Shown: positions 35,234 through 47,544, numbered from the stretch's first letter. The stretch: DNA of 64,000 nucleotides from Rothia sp. (in: high G+C Gram-positive bacteria) (GCA_030529845.1 JAUMWB010000004.1:109619-173618), one strand, 5' to 3'. Notes: generated by a model from the letters alone, not told the origin. Made by a program: numbers and translations.

Positions 35234-36871
35234 GTGACTGATTTCGATACCTCTAAGACTTTTGCCGACTATGGCGTGCGACAAGATATTGCCGATGCCC
35301 TGGCACAAAAGGGCATCACCTCCCCCTTCCCCATTCAGGCTCTGACCCTACCTGTCGCCCTATCTGGCCAAGACATCATCGGTCAGGCTAAAACCGGTAC
35401 CGGCAAGACCCTGGGTTTCGGCCTACCTGCCCTCCAGTCTGTTATCGGGCCCCAGCAGGAGGGCTACCAGGACCTTTCAGCCCCCGGTGCGCCCCAGGCT
35501 CTCATTATCGTTCCTACCCGTGAACTTGCTATCCAGGTGGGCGATGACCTATCGGTTGCAGCCTCAAAAACCGGTGTACGCGTGGCTACCCTCTACGGCG
35601 GCCGCCCCTACGACACCCAGGTCAAAGAACTGGAACAGGGAATAGAACTGATTGTCGGCACCCCCGGCCGCTTGATCGACCTGCACCGCCAGAAATACCT
35701 CAACCTCACCCAGATCAAAATCGTAGTGCTTGACGAAGCCGATGAGATGCTAGACCTGGGCTTCCTACCCGATGTAGAGCGCCTTCTCTCTGCTGTACCC
35801 GAGGTACGCCAGACCATGCTCTTCTCAGCAACCATGCCCGGGCCCGTCCTGACCATGGCCCGCCGCTACATGAGCCGCCCCATGCATATTCGCGCGGAGT
35901 CCGGTGAAGAAGAGACCATGACCAAGGCATCAATCCGCCAGGTCATTTATCGGGCCCACCCCCTCGACAAGGACGAGCTGGTTGGCCGTATTCTGCGCGC
36001 TGAGGGCCGGGGGCGCACCGTCATTTTCACCAAGACCAAGCGGTCTGCTGCCAAACTGTCTGATGAGCTGACATCCCGCGGTTTTGCGGCGGGTGCTATT
36101 CACGGTGACCTCAACCAGGGGGCCCGCGAGCAGGCTCTGCGGGCCTTCCGTAACGGCAAGGTCGATATTTTGGTCGCTACCGATGTGGCCGCCCGTGGTA
36201 TCGATGTTGAGGACGTCACCCACGTCATCAACTACCAGTGCCCCGAGGACGAAAAGACCTACCTGCACCGTGTGGGCCGTACCGGTCGCGCCGAGAAGGA
36301 AGGCACTGCTGTCACCCTGGTGGACTGGGAGGACGTCCCCCGCTGGAAGCTCATCAACAAGGCCCTGGAACTGGGCGTGGATGAACCGGTGGAGACCTAT
36401 TCTTCCTCTGCCCATCTCTTTACTGACCTGGGTATCGCTAAGGGCACCAAGGGTCGTTTGCCCAAGGAAGAGCGCACCGCAGCCGGCTTGCAGGCTGAAG
36501 AGGCTGAGGACTTCGGTGGTGCCCCGGCTCGCGAGAAGCGCCAGGAGCGCGGCGGCCGCGGGGATCGTCGCGGACGTTCGGGCTCCCGTTCTCCGCGCCG
36601 TGAAGGTGGCCGCGCTGGCGGTGAGGGCCGCGCGGAGAAGCGCGGTGGGCAGCGTAATGCCCAGAGCGGTGAGGGTCGGGAGGCTGATTCGAAGCCGCGC
36701 CGCCGCCGCACCCGCCGGGTAGCAGGTGAGGCCGGGCAGGAGCGTCCTGCCCGCCAGCGCCAGAAGCCTGCCGCTGAGGGCGCACCACAGGGTGAAGGTG
36801 CCCAGCAGGGTGAGGGCCAGCGCCGCCGTCGCCGCCGCACCCGCCGGGTAGAGGGCAGCCAAGACTCATAG
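35234..36871 (+). CDS. DEAD-box ATP-dependent RNA helicase
   Basis: The 545-residue protein has the Q motif (FPIQALTLP), AKTGTGKT (Lys58), PTRELAIQ, the DEAD box in VLDEADEMLDLGF, SAT in LFSATMPGP, and motif VI HRVGRTGRAE. The tail from about residue 425 is rich in Arg and Gly and has two copies of an RRRRTRRV element, as in RhlE-like proteins with RNA-binding tails. It remodels structured RNA in translation, ribosome assembly or decay. I start it at the GTG at 35234, which has AAGGA nine bases before it; the ATG at 35168 lacks one. Confidence 0.85.
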   Translation: MTDFDTSKTFADYGVRQDIADALAQKGITSPFPIQALTLPVALSGQDIIGQAKTGTGKTLGFGLPALQSVIGPQQEGYQDLSAPGAPQALIIVPTRELAIQVGDDLSVAASKTGVRVATLYGGRPYDTQVKELEQGIELIVGTPGRLIDLHRQKYLNLTQIKIVVLDEADEMLDLGFLPDVERLLSAVPEVRQTMLFSATMPGPVLTMARRYMSRPMHIRAESGEEETMTKASIRQVIYRAHPLDKDELVGRILRAEGRGRTVIFTKTKRSAAKLSDELTSRGFAAGAIHGDLNQGAREQALRAFRNGKVDILVATDVAARGIDVEDVTHVINYQCPEDEKTYLHRVGRTGRAEKEGTAVTLVDWEDVPRWKLINKALELGVDEPVETYSSSAHLFTDLGIAKGTKGRLPKEERTAAGLQAEEAEDFGGAPAREKRQERGGRGDRRGRSGSRSPRREGGRAGGEGRAEKRGGQRNAQSGEGREADSKPRRRRTRRVAGEAGQERPARQRQKPAAEGAPQGEGAQQGEGQRRRRRRTRRVEGSQDS

Positions 36872-36934
36872 GGACCGCAAAACTTAAAAGGGACCGCATA
36901 TTATGCGGTCCCTTTTAAGTTTTAAGGTCCCCTT
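36870..36934. terminator. Nested palindromic terminator, copy 1 of a repeated family
   Basis: An inner 28-base-per-side palindrome centred at 36901 (AAAACTTAAAAGGGACCGCA at 36879-36898 and its complement) is flanked by GGGACC (36871-36876) and GGTCCC (36926-36931). It lies between the convergent ends of the helicase gene and guaB1. Almost the same element occurs at 47464-47530 and 51746-51812. T-runs on both strands make it bidirectional. Confidence 0.85.
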
Positions 36935-36950
36935 CTATGGGAAACCCTAC

Positions 36951-38396
<1,446 letters not shown>

Positions 38397-38420
38397 GGCT
38401 GTGGGGCCTTGACCTGGTAA

Positions 38421-40258
<1,838 letters not shown>

Positions 40259-40271
40259 CCGAAGAACTAGG

Positions 40272-40438
40272 GGCAGGGCAAGTACATCGCCCGGTGGCTG
40301 GCGTGATGGAGTGAGCGGGTGCGAGCGTGCGAGCACACAAAAGCGAACGGAATCCGCCGTAAGGCGGGGCGTGAATCATAGCGTGCGCCCCGGCGCGAGC
40401 TATGAGAGGGTTGCCGCCGGAGATGTATCTGCCCTGTC
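40272..40438. repeat. Intergenic structured repeat, copy C (long, complex)
   Basis: Outer arms 40272-40288 and 40422-40438 pair at 14 of 17 positions. Inside are the stem TCATAGC/GCTATGA (40377-40383, 40398-40404) around a GCGCCCCGGCGCGAG loop like that of copy B, flanked by GGCGG/CCGCC. A diverged second block (GGTGGCTGGCGTGATGG) lies near 40293. It seems to be a fusion or extended form of the same family as A, B and D. It lies between the convergent GH13 and PHP genes. Confidence 0.6.
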
Positions 40439-40449
40439 CAATAACCCGG

Positions 40450-41271
40450 CTACCTAGCTAACTCACGAATCCGTTCGACCGTCTCGCGGGGCGTGGTGTT
40501 TTCGCCCAGGCGATTGGGTTTGCCGGTGCCGTGATAGTCGGAGGAGCCGGTGACAAGAAGGTCGTGCTTGACTGCGGTTTCCAGCAGCCAGGTGCGGCCT
40601 TCTTCCGGGTTGTCGCGGTGGTAGACCTCAAAGCCGGCCAAGCCCGCCTCAATCATGGCATAGATGGTTTCGTCGCTGGCGAGTTTTCCGCGGGCGGACG
40701 CCTTGGGGTGGGCCATGACCGGAACACCTCCGGCGGCTCGCACCAGCTCCACAGCCCGGACCGGGTCCACGGCGTAGTGGGGTACATAGTATTTTGAGCG
40801 GGTGGTCAGAATGGTTTCGAAGGCTTCTGACCTGTTGGCAACAGCGCCAAGGGCTACCAGGGCGTCGGCGATGTGGGGGCGGCCTACGGTAGCGCCCTCG
40901 TGCACCTGTTTCTGAACGATCTCCCAGGTAATCGGGTAGTCTTCGGCGAGTCTTTCGACCATACGTTGGGCACGGCCTACGCGGGATTCTCGGGCACGGT
41001 TAATTTCAGCTAAGAGGGCTTCGTTGGCTGGGTCGTGCAGGTAGGAGAGCAGGTGGATGCTCACCCCCTGAGCCGAGCAGGAGATTTCCATTCCGGGCAG
41101 GAAGTCTAGCCCCAGGCGTCCGGCTGTCTGTTCAGCCTCTACCCAGCCAGCGGTAGTGTCGTGGTCGGTCAGGGCGAAGCCGGTGAGCCCGGCGGCGGCT
41201 ACGTCGGCAACCAGCTCGGCTACCGGCTGGGTGCCATCAGAAATACGGGAGTGGGTATGCAGGTCGTACAT
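40450..41271 (-). CDS. PHP domain phosphoesterase
   Basis: The 273-residue protein starts MYDLHTHSRISDGT, the first metal-binding motif of the PHP family. It also has FALTDHDTTAGW (second motif), MEISC, and near the end VTGSSDYHGTGKPN. Relatives (YciV/RNase AM) hydrolyse 3',5'-nucleoside bisphosphates or trim short RNA 5' ends. The ATG lies seven bases after a TAGTCT box, so the mRNA is probably leaderless. Confidence 0.85.
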   Translation of the reverse strand: MYDLHTHSRISDGTQPVAELVADVAAAGLTGFALTDHDTTAGWVEAEQTAGRLGLDFLPGMEISCSAQGVSIHLLSYLHDPANEALLAEINRARESRVGRAQRMVERLAEDYPITWEIVQKQVHEGATVGRPHIADALVALGAVANRSEAFETILTTRSKYYVPHYAVDPVRAVELVRAAGGVPVMAHPKASARGKLASDETIYAMIEAGLAGFEVYHRDNPEEGRTWLLETAVKHDLLVTGSSDYHGTGKPNRLGENTTPRETVERIRELAR

Positions 41272-41277
41272 AGCACC

Positions 41278-41283
41278 AGACTA
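41278..41283 (-). promoter_or_regulatory. -10 box of the PHP gene (leaderless start)
   Basis: TAGTCT on the minus strand, six bases ahead of the ATG at 41271. A divergent -10 box for pepP lies about 100 bases away. Confidence 0.4.
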
Positions 41284-41378
41284 CCTGCGACGGCCCGTCC
41301 GTAACAGATAGCAACCATTAGCCACCCTTAAGTATCAAGGGCACTATCTTCAGCTAGACGCGCCGTTACCCGGCTCAC

Positions 41379-41384
41379 TAGACT
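41379..41384 (+). promoter_or_regulatory. pepP: -10 box of pepP (leaderless start)
   Basis: TAGACTGGTATGCATGACT: the -10 box is followed after seven bases by the ATG at 41392. The string is almost identical to that in front of dapD (53014-53031). Confidence 0.5.
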
Positions 41385-41391
41385 GGTATGC

Positions 41392-42942
41392 ATGACTACT
41401 AGCGAAAATATCTCAACCCCCGGTGACGATCAGCCCATCGAAGAGCGCGTCACCAACCGCTCTGCAGCCCCCAAATCCACTGCCTTCACCGACTTTATGG
41501 CAGCTAACTGGGCGCCGGCGTCCGACCAGCTCCCTGCCCGTGCCCGCGTAGCCGACTTCGCCGCTGAGCGCCGCGCCAAGATTTCAGCCCTCTTCCCCGG
41601 CGAGCGTCTGGTGCTCCCCGCTGGCCCCCTCAAGGTGCGTTCAAACGACACCGACTACCGCTTCCGCCCCCATTCAGCCTTTGCCCACCAGACCGGCCTG
41701 GGTCTGGATCATGAGCCCGATGCTGTGCTGGTCTTTGAGCCTGTTGAAGAAGGCCAGGGAGATAACGGCTCCAACCACGAGGTCACCCTCTACTTCCGCC
41801 CCCTGGCAGGGCGCGATACCGAGATGTTCTACCGCGACCCTCGCTACGGTGAGTTCTGGATTGGCCCCCGCCCCACCCTCGAATCGCTGGGTGCCGAGTA
41901 TTGTCTACGCACCAAGGACTTAGGTGAGCTTGAAGTAGCTATCACCAAGAACGCCGGCCCTGAAGCTCTGGGCGGTGTGCGTATCCGCCTGGTGCGCAAC
42001 GTCGATTTGAACGTCGATGCCCTGGTCGATACCTCCCGCTACAACACCTCAGTTGACCTAGAAGAGTCAGATAAGCTCGACGCTGCCCTGACCGAGGCTC
42101 TCTCTGAGGCCCGCCTGGTCAAGGACGCCATCGAGGTGGAGAACCTGCGCCGCTCAGTGGACCTGACCATCGAGGGCTTTGCCGAGGTCGTCAAGGCTCT
42201 GCCCGCTGCTGTTGCCCACCGCCGCGGTGAGCGCGTGGTCGAAACCGCCTTCTTCGCCAAGGCCCGTGTTGAGGGTAATGACCTGGGCTATGACACCATT
42301 GCCGCCTGCGGGAACAACGCCACGGTTCTGCACTGGATCCGTAATAACGGCACCGTCGATGAGGGTAAGCTGCTGTTGCTCGATGCCGGTGTTGAGGACG
42401 ACACCCTCTACACCGCGGACGTCACCCGCACTTTCCCGGTCAACGGCAAGTTCTCCGAGGTTCAGGCTAAGGCCTACAACATTGTGCTCGAAGCAGCCGA
42501 TGCTGCTTTCAAGGCTGCGGTGCCAGGCAAGAAGTTCCACGAGGTTCATGACGCTGCCATGCAGGTTCTGGCAACCCGCTTACACGAGTGGGGCCTCCTG
42601 CCTGTTTCGGCTGAGGTTTCTCTCTCGGCTGAGGGCGGCCAGCACCGCCGCTGGATGCCCCACGGCACCAGCCACCACCTGGGTCTTGATGTGCACGACT
42701 GCGCCCAGGCCAAGAATGAGCTCTACATGGAGGGCATCATCGGGCCCGGTATGGTCTTCACCATTGAACCCGGCCTCTACTTCAAGGAAGAGGACCTGGC
42801 GATCCCCGAGGAGCTGCGCGGTATCGGCATCCGTATTGAAGACGATGTGCTCATCACTGAGGACGGCAACGAGAACCTCTCTGCGGCCCTGCCCCGCACC
42901 GTAGAGGGTATTGAGGCCTGGATGGCTGAGAACTCCCGCTAA
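41392..42942 (+). CDS. pepP: Aminopeptidase P family Xaa-Pro peptidase (M24B)
   Basis: The 516-residue enzyme has an N-terminal aminopeptidase P domain (FRPHSAFAHQTGL, GRDTEMFYRD) and a C-terminal pita-bread domain. Metal ligands are visible: the Asp pair in LLLLDAGVEDDTLYTADVTRTF, His in HGTSHHLGLDVHD, and Glu in FTIEPGLYF and IRIEDDVLIT. It removes N-terminal residues ahead of proline. It is a single gene with a strong terminator. Confidence 0.92.
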   Translation: MTTSENISTPGDDQPIEERVTNRSAAPKSTAFTDFMAANWAPASDQLPARARVADFAAERRAKISALFPGERLVLPAGPLKVRSNDTDYRFRPHSAFAHQTGLGLDHEPDAVLVFEPVEEGQGDNGSNHEVTLYFRPLAGRDTEMFYRDPRYGEFWIGPRPTLESLGAEYCLRTKDLGELEVAITKNAGPEALGGVRIRLVRNVDLNVDALVDTSRYNTSVDLEESDKLDAALTEALSEARLVKDAIEVENLRRSVDLTIEGFAEVVKALPAAVAHRRGERVVETAFFAKARVEGNDLGYDTIAACGNNATVLHWIRNNGTVDEGKLLLLDAGVEDDTLYTADVTRTFPVNGKFSEVQAKAYNIVLEAADAAFKAAVPGKKFHEVHDAAMQVLATRLHEWGLLPVSAEVSLSAEGGQHRRWMPHGTSHHLGLDVHDCAQAKNELYMEGIIGPGMVFTIEPGLYFKEEDLAIPEELRGIGIRIEDDVLITEDGNENLSAALPRTVEGIEAWMAENSR

Positions 42943-43020
42943 GTAGGAGCTTGCGGTCTTAGTTCGTTAGGGGTTTCGCATGCTCACGCTCGCCCCGATG
43001 AACTAGCCTCTCACCTGCAT
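42943..43020 (+). other. Imperfect hairpin after pepP
   Basis: TAGTTCGTTAGGGG pairs imperfectly with CCCCGATGAACTA (near 42961-43004). It lies between the pepP stop and its terminator. It lacks the conserved block of the A-D repeat family, so I do not include it there. Confidence 0.35.
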
Positions 43021-43023
43021 ACC

Positions 43024-43062
43024 AAAACCCCGCCTGCTCTCTTCCAGAGCGGGCGGGGTTTT
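43024..43062. terminator. Bidirectional terminator between pepP and the stress-protein gene
   Basis: AAAACCCCGCC (43024-43034) pairs with GGCGGGGTTTT (43052-43062), with GCTCT/AGAGC inside. T-runs on both strands fit two convergent genes. Confidence 0.9.
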
Positions 43063-43107
43063 CGTTGCGGTTTTCAGTGAGCGTGTAATGCCAGAACCGG
43101 GTTGCTT

Positions 43108-44172
43108 TTACTGGGCGTCCTTCTGCGGTTCCTGCTCGGCCTCTACCGGTTCGGGGACCTTGCGGATGGTTGCTTCGAATTCTTCGGGGGTCTCCACACG
43201 CAGGCCGTAGCGTTGCTCCCCCTTTTCAGCGCGGATCGCTTCAATACGCTCGTTGGTGGCCGGAGGCTCAGGTGCCTTACGAATCATCTGCTCGAACTCT
43301 TCGGGGGACTCCACACGCAGACCAAACTTGCCGGCGGCCTGGGAACCGTCGCGGTTGGTTTCCGCGGGAGGGGTAAAGACGGGGGCGGACGGACGCTGCT
43401 CGGCTGCCGGTGCCTGGCCCTGCTTCTGCTCGGCGGGGTTGAAGCCGGGGAGGAAGGGTTCGGGCTTCTGCTCTTGCTGGGGTGCAGGTGCGGATGGGTC
43501 AAACCACTGAGGTGTCTGCTGCCCATTGGGAGCCTGCTGCTGGGGAGCCTGGGGCTGCTGGGCCGCGTAACCCTGGGGGTTAGCCTGGCTCATACCGGGG
43601 TGAACGTAAGGGCTGGAAGTCTGACCGTTCTGAGCGAACGGGTGAGCGCCGGAACCGTGCACACCGCTGCGGGCACCGCCATTAGGCTGCACAGTGACGC
43701 GTAGCAGGTGGCGGGCAGCCTGGGCGGTGGCCGGAATGGCCATCAGGTCAAAGCGCTGGGGTAGCATCTGGGTGCGGGTTCGGATTCCACGGCCCTTGGT
43801 GCGAGAAGCAACGATGATTGCATAAATCATGCAGAAGGCTATTGCCAGGGGCACGATGCTGAGAAAGTTAGCCAGGATAGAGGTCTGGGTAATGACCGCG
43901 TTGAAGAGGGCGACAAGGGCACCGAGGCTTAGGCCCTGGAAGACACCTGCTAGAGCAGCTCGTGGGTAGGTGGCCTGACCGGTCACGTAATCAACCTGCT
44001 GCACATCGTGCCCTACCACGTACAGGGAGTGTACGGGGAACTTCTGGCTGGCCAGAAACTCGATAGCCTTATTGACCTCTTTACGGTCGGTGAAGGTGGC
44101 TACCAGCTCACCGGGAGGTAGGTGGGTGCCATCTGCCATGGCCAGGGCGGGAGGTGCTTTGAGTTGATCCAT
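43108..44172 (-). CDS. General stress protein (YflT/GSP17M-like) with repeat tail
   Basis: The first about 170 of 354 residues match the heat-induced stress protein YflT family: VATFTDRKEVNKAIEFLASQKFPVHSLYVVG, then two membrane helices (about 72-97 and 103-123). The rest is Gln/Pro/Ala-rich. The end holds two near-identical 21-residue units, (F/Y)GLRVE(S/T)PEEFE..IRK(A/V)PEP, at about 283-303 and 322-342, which may be protein-binding repeats. I start it at the ATG at 44172; a TTG at 44190 is also possible. It is divergent from the MgtE-N/CBS gene, an arrangement I recall from mycobacteria. Confidence 0.75.
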   Translation of the reverse strand: MDQLKAPPALAMADGTHLPPGELVATFTDRKEVNKAIEFLASQKFPVHSLYVVGHDVQQVDYVTGQATYPRAALAGVFQGLSLGALVALFNAVITQTSILANFLSIVPLAIAFCMIYAIIVASRTKGRGIRTRTQMLPQRFDLMAIPATAQAARHLLRVTVQPNGGARSGVHGSGAHPFAQNGQTSSPYVHPGMSQANPQGYAAQQPQAPQQQAPNGQQTPQWFDPSAPAPQQEQKPEPFLPGFNPAEQKQGQAPAAEQRPSAPVFTPPAETNRDGSQAAGKFGLRVESPEEFEQMIRKAPEPPATNERIEAIRAEKGEQRYGLRVETPEEFEATIRKVPEPVEAEQEPQKDAQ

Positions 44173-44310
44173 GCCCCTATTTTTTCGCAAAGTGCAGGGA
44201 GTTTGCGGGGAGCACGCCGGGGTATCGCCATAGGTGAACTAAGTAGGGTTATTCTCACTCTGCTGGCAACCGGTGGCAGTTGCGGGCTGGGGCGAGTACC
44301 CTTGATAACT

Positions 44311-45618
44311 GTGAGTAGCGTACCGAACAAGATTTTTATCGCCCGCCTGCTGGGCCTTGACGTTTTTGACCCCCACGGTGACCGTCTGGGTCGTCTGCGC
44401 GATGTGGTGGTGCTCAAAAGCGGTTTTACCCAGTTCAATGCGGTGGGGTCTTTGGCTAAGCTCAAGGAACCGGTTGTGGTGGGTATCGTCATCGAAATCC
44501 TGGGCAAGAAGCGTATTTTTGTTCCCATGACTCGTGTGACCAGTATCGACTCCACCCAGGTGATTCTGACAGGCCTGGTGAATCTGCGCCGCTTTGAGCA
44601 GCGCGGCTCTGAGGCCCTGGTAGTGGGCGAGCTCTTTGATCGTAAGGTGCAGTTACGCGACGGGTCGGGCCGGGCTCAGATTGAGGACGTTGCCATGGAG
44701 CAGCGCCGCAACGGCGACTGGTTTATCTCTGAGCTCTTTATCTCCCGCGGCCACGCTAGCCTGATGCGTCGCCGCAAGGAAACCCTGATTGTGGACTGGG
44801 ATGAGGTTATTCTCTCCACCGATTTTGAGCCCCAGGCTGCAACAGCTTTTGTGGCCAGCCACGAGGACTCCAACCCCGCTGACCTGGCAGACGCTATTCA
44901 CGAGATGCCCGATAAGCGCATGGTGGAAGTGGCCCAGGAGCTCCAGGACGAGCGTCTGGCGGACGTTCTCCAGGAGTTGCCCGAAGAAGACCAGGTGCAG
45001 ATTCTCTCCCACCTTGAGGTGGAGCGAGCCGTTAACGTTCTGGAAGAGATGGAGCCGGACGATGCCGCTGACCTTCTGGGTGAGCTGTCAGATACCCAGC
45101 GCGAAGAGCTACTGACCCTGATGGACCCTGAGGATTCGGACGACGTCCGCCGCCTGCTCGAATACGAGGAAGGAACTGCCGGTTCACTCATGAACCCGGT
45201 GCCCATCATCCTCTCCCCCGAAGCGACCGTGGCTGAAGCCCTGGCCCATATTCGCCAGGAAGAAATTTCCCCTGCCATGGCAGCGGCGGTTATGGTCACG
45301 CGTCCGCCCCTTGAAACCCCTACCGGTAAGTACCTGGGCATTGTGCACATGCAGCGCCTGCTCCGGCACTCCCCCAGCGAGCAGGTAGGCAACATCATCG
45401 ACACCTCCATTGAGCCGGTCACCGACGCTGCCAGCATTGAAGAGGTCACCCGTGTGCTGGCAACCTACGACCTCACCATCATCCCGGTGGTCAACGACCA
45501 CGACCGCCTGGTTGGAGCGGTCACGGTGGATGACGTGCTCGATGAAATGCTGCCCGATGACTGGCGCACCTATGACGATGGAACCCCAATTCGAAAGGTA
45601 GGCCGCCGCTTTGAGTGA
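44311..45618 (+). CDS. PRC-barrel, MgtE-N and CBS domain protein (soluble)
   Basis: The 435-residue protein has a PRC-barrel-like start (LLGLDVFDPHGDRLGRLRDVVV), an MgtE N-terminal helical superhelix (about 195-280, LADVLQELPEEDQVQILSHL), and a CBS pair (SLMNPVPIILSP to VDDVLDEMLPDDW). It lacks the membrane channel domain of the Mg2+ transporter MgtE, so it is likely a cytoplasmic sensor or regulator, perhaps of ion transport. GTG start at 44311. The stop overlaps the DUF1003 start by eight bases, so the two are coupled and probably act together at the membrane. Confidence 0.8.
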   Translation: MSSVPNKIFIARLLGLDVFDPHGDRLGRLRDVVVLKSGFTQFNAVGSLAKLKEPVVVGIVIEILGKKRIFVPMTRVTSIDSTQVILTGLVNLRRFEQRGSEALVVGELFDRKVQLRDGSGRAQIEDVAMEQRRNGDWFISELFISRGHASLMRRRKETLIVDWDEVILSTDFEPQAATAFVASHEDSNPADLADAIHEMPDKRMVEVAQELQDERLADVLQELPEEDQVQILSHLEVERAVNVLEEMEPDDAADLLGELSDTQREELLTLMDPEDSDDVRRLLEYEEGTAGSLMNPVPIILSPEATVAEALAHIRQEEISPAMAAAVMVTRPPLETPTGKYLGIVHMQRLLRHSPSEQVGNIIDTSIEPVTDAASIEEVTRVLATYDLTIIPVVNDHDRLVGAVTVDDVLDEMLPDDWRTYDDGTPIRKVGRRFE

Positions 45619-46309
45619 TGCACGTGAGCGCAACGATTCAGCGCAGACGCTAGGGACCCCGCAGCAGAAAAAGCGCCGCCCCCTCTTCCAGCTAAGCCCC
45701 AACCCCGATGCCTTCGGTCAGATGACCGAGAAAATCGCGCGTTTTATGGGTACCCCGCAGTTTCTGCTGTGGATGACGATTTTCTGTGCAGTGTGGCTGG
45801 GCTGGAATACCCTGGCACCTGAGGAATTACAGTTTGACCCCCGGGCCCTGAACTTTACCCTGCTGACCCTGATGCTGTCTTTGCAGGCCTCTTATGCTGC
45901 GCCCCTGCTGCTGCTGGCGCAGAACCGCCAGGACGACCGTGACCGTGTGGTCGCCCGACAGGACAGGCAGCGCGACCAGCGCAACCTGGAGGAGACCGAG
46001 TATCTGACCCGCGAGATTGCCTCCTTGCGTATTACCCTGCGAGAGGTCGCCACCCGTGACTTCGTGCGCGGCGAGATGCGCGACATCATGGACGAGCTCG
46101 CTGAGGTGCAGCGGCGCCAGGAGGAACTGTTTGCCCGGGCGGAAGCCCTAGCAGCTAAGGCTAATGAGCGTGGAGAGCCCGAGACTACGAAGCCCTTTGA
46201 CCCCCATGCGGCCCAGCCTGTGACCAGCGCTTTTGACGTGCTGAGCGACGACCACCCCAAGATGCGCAAGAAAAAGAAAGTTAAGGATATCGACCGCTCC
46301 TTTGAGTAG
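45611..46309 (+). CDS. DUF1003 membrane protein
   Basis: The 232-residue protein has two membrane helices (about 51-71 and 80-102, FLLWMTIFCAVWLGWNTLAP and FTLLTLMLSLQASYAAPLLLLAQNRQ), the mark of DUF1003. A coiled-coil, Arg/Glu-rich region (about 105-170) and a Lys-rich end follow. The TTG start at 45611 lies inside the end of the previous gene. The NRQDDRDR sequence after the second helix is family-typical. Role unknown; the coupled partner suggests a membrane-ion or stress function. Confidence 0.85.
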   Translation: MSDARERNDSAQTLGTPQQKKRRPLFQLSPNPDAFGQMTEKIARFMGTPQFLLWMTIFCAVWLGWNTLAPEELQFDPRALNFTLLTLMLSLQASYAAPLLLLAQNRQDDRDRVVARQDRQRDQRNLEETEYLTREIASLRITLREVATRDFVRGEMRDIMDELAEVQRRQEELFARAEALAAKANERGEPETTKPFDPHAAQPVTSAFDVLSDDHPKMRKKKKVKDIDRSFE

Positions 46310-46312
46310 GCG

Positions 46313-47455
46313 ATGCAGCCCATGCAGACATCACACCTGAATGAAGAGCTCTTAGCGGCTCTTGCGACCGTTATTGACCCTGAACTCCGCCAGCCTATCA
46401 CCGAGCTGGGCATGGTGGACCGGGCCGAGTTGACCGGCTCAGTTGCCAGTATCAGGGTGCTGTTAACCATCGAAGGTTGCCCCCTACGCTCGACGATTGA
46501 GGCGGACGTCCGCGCTGCGGTCTCTGCCCTGGAGCAGGTAAGCGAGGTTGAGCTCGAGGTCAGCTACATGAGCCCGGATCAGCGCGCTGCCCTACGTCAG
46601 AAGTTGGGGCACACCAAGCAGAACCCCTTTACTGCCCCCGGCTCCCTGACCCGTATTTTTGCGGTGGCTTCGGGTAAGGGCGGGGTGGGCAAGTCCTCTG
46701 CGACCGCCAACCTGGCAGCGGCCTGCGCCTCCATGGGTTTAAGCGTTGGCATTATTGACGCCGATGTGCACGGGTTCTCGATTCCCGGGCTGCTGGGCAT
46801 TACCGCTGGCCCTACCCGCATGGACGACATGATTATCCCGCCGGTGGTTGAGGCTCCTTCAGATGGCGGAGTTATCAAGGTCATCTCCATCGGTATGTTC
46901 GTGAAGCCCAACCAGCCGGTCGCCTGGCGTGGCCCCATGCTGCACCGAGCACTTGAGCAGTTCCTCACCGATGTGCACTTTGGGCACCTGGATGTGCTCT
47001 TCCTCGATCTGCCCCCGGGTACCGGCGATATCGCAATTTCTATGGCTCAGCTCCTACCCCACGCTGAGATTCTGCTGGTCTCAACCCCGCAGCTCGCTGC
47101 TGTGGACGTGGCCCAGCGGGCCGGTACCCTCAGTCTGCAGACCGAGCAGAAGGTCATCGGGGTCCTAGAGAACATGGCTGCCATGCAGCTGCCGGACGGC
47201 ACCACCTTGCCCCTCTTCGGAGAAGGGGGCGGGGCCGTCCTCACCGAGTCCCTCGGCAAGGCCCTGGGCTATGAGGTACCCCTGCTGGGGTCGGTGCCCC
47301 TGGAGCTTGCCCTGCGTGAGGGTGGGGACGCTGGCACCCCGGTCGTCTGGGGCGCACCCGAAACCGTCGCGGCCCAGGAGCTGGTGAAGACCGCCAGGGC
47401 ACTGACTCACCGTCCGCGCGGCCTAGCGGGCGCTCCCCTGCCCTTTACCGTCTAG
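46313..47455 (+). CDS. mrp: Mrp/ApbC family P-loop ATPase (Fe-S cluster carrier)
   Basis: The 380-residue protein has an N-terminal MIP18/DUF59 domain (about 8-85) and a C-terminal ParA/MinD-like ATPase with the deviant Walker A motif GKGGVGKSS. GIIDADVHGFSIPGLLG and LDLPPGTGDIAISMAQLLP follow. Family members carry or insert Fe-S clusters. No CxxC motif for a bridging cluster is visible, as in other actinobacterial Mrp. Start at 46313, four bases after the DUF1003 stop, so co-transcribed. Confidence 0.9.
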   Translation: MQPMQTSHLNEELLAALATVIDPELRQPITELGMVDRAELTGSVASIRVLLTIEGCPLRSTIEADVRAAVSALEQVSEVELEVSYMSPDQRAALRQKLGHTKQNPFTAPGSLTRIFAVASGKGGVGKSSATANLAAACASMGLSVGIIDADVHGFSIPGLLGITAGPTRMDDMIIPPVVEAPSDGGVIKVISIGMFVKPNQPVAWRGPMLHRALEQFLTDVHFGHLDVLFLDLPPGTGDIAISMAQLLPHAEILLVSTPQLAAVDVAQRAGTLSLQTEQKVIGVLENMAAMQLPDGTTLPLFGEGGGAVLTESLGKALGYEVPLLGSVPLELALREGGDAGTPVVWGAPETVAAQELVKTARALTHRPRGLAGAPLPFTV

Positions 47456-47463
47456 CCCAGAAC

Positions 47464-47530
47464 AAGGGGACCGCAAAACTTCAAAAGGACCGCATAATAT
47501 GCGGTCCTTTTTTGAAAATCAGGTCCCCTT
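47464..47530. terminator. Nested palindromic terminator, copy 2
   Basis: Outer arms AAGGGGACC (47464-47472) and GGTCCCCTT (47522-47530) enclose TCAAAAGGACCGCATA and its near-complement. It sits between the convergent ends of mrp and tatB, with the same design and almost the same bases as 36870-36934 and 51746-51812. Confidence 0.85.
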
Positions 47531-47544
47531 GGGGGAGGAAGAGT

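Noticed and set aside
42961-43004. Hairpin after pepP as a fifth copy of the A-D repeat family
   Set aside because: It lacks the TTCATGCCAG block and the nested stems.
43102-43704. 200-residue Leu/Gly-rich plus-strand frame looking like a membrane protein
   Set aside because: It is the complement of the Gln/Pro/Ala-rich tail of the stress-protein gene, which gives Leu/Gly-rich readings by base composition.
44122-44310. N-terminal extension of the MgtE-N/CBS protein
   Set aside because: The first 63 residues overlap the divergent stress-protein gene and its upstream region; the GTG at 44311 begins the PRC-barrel domain.
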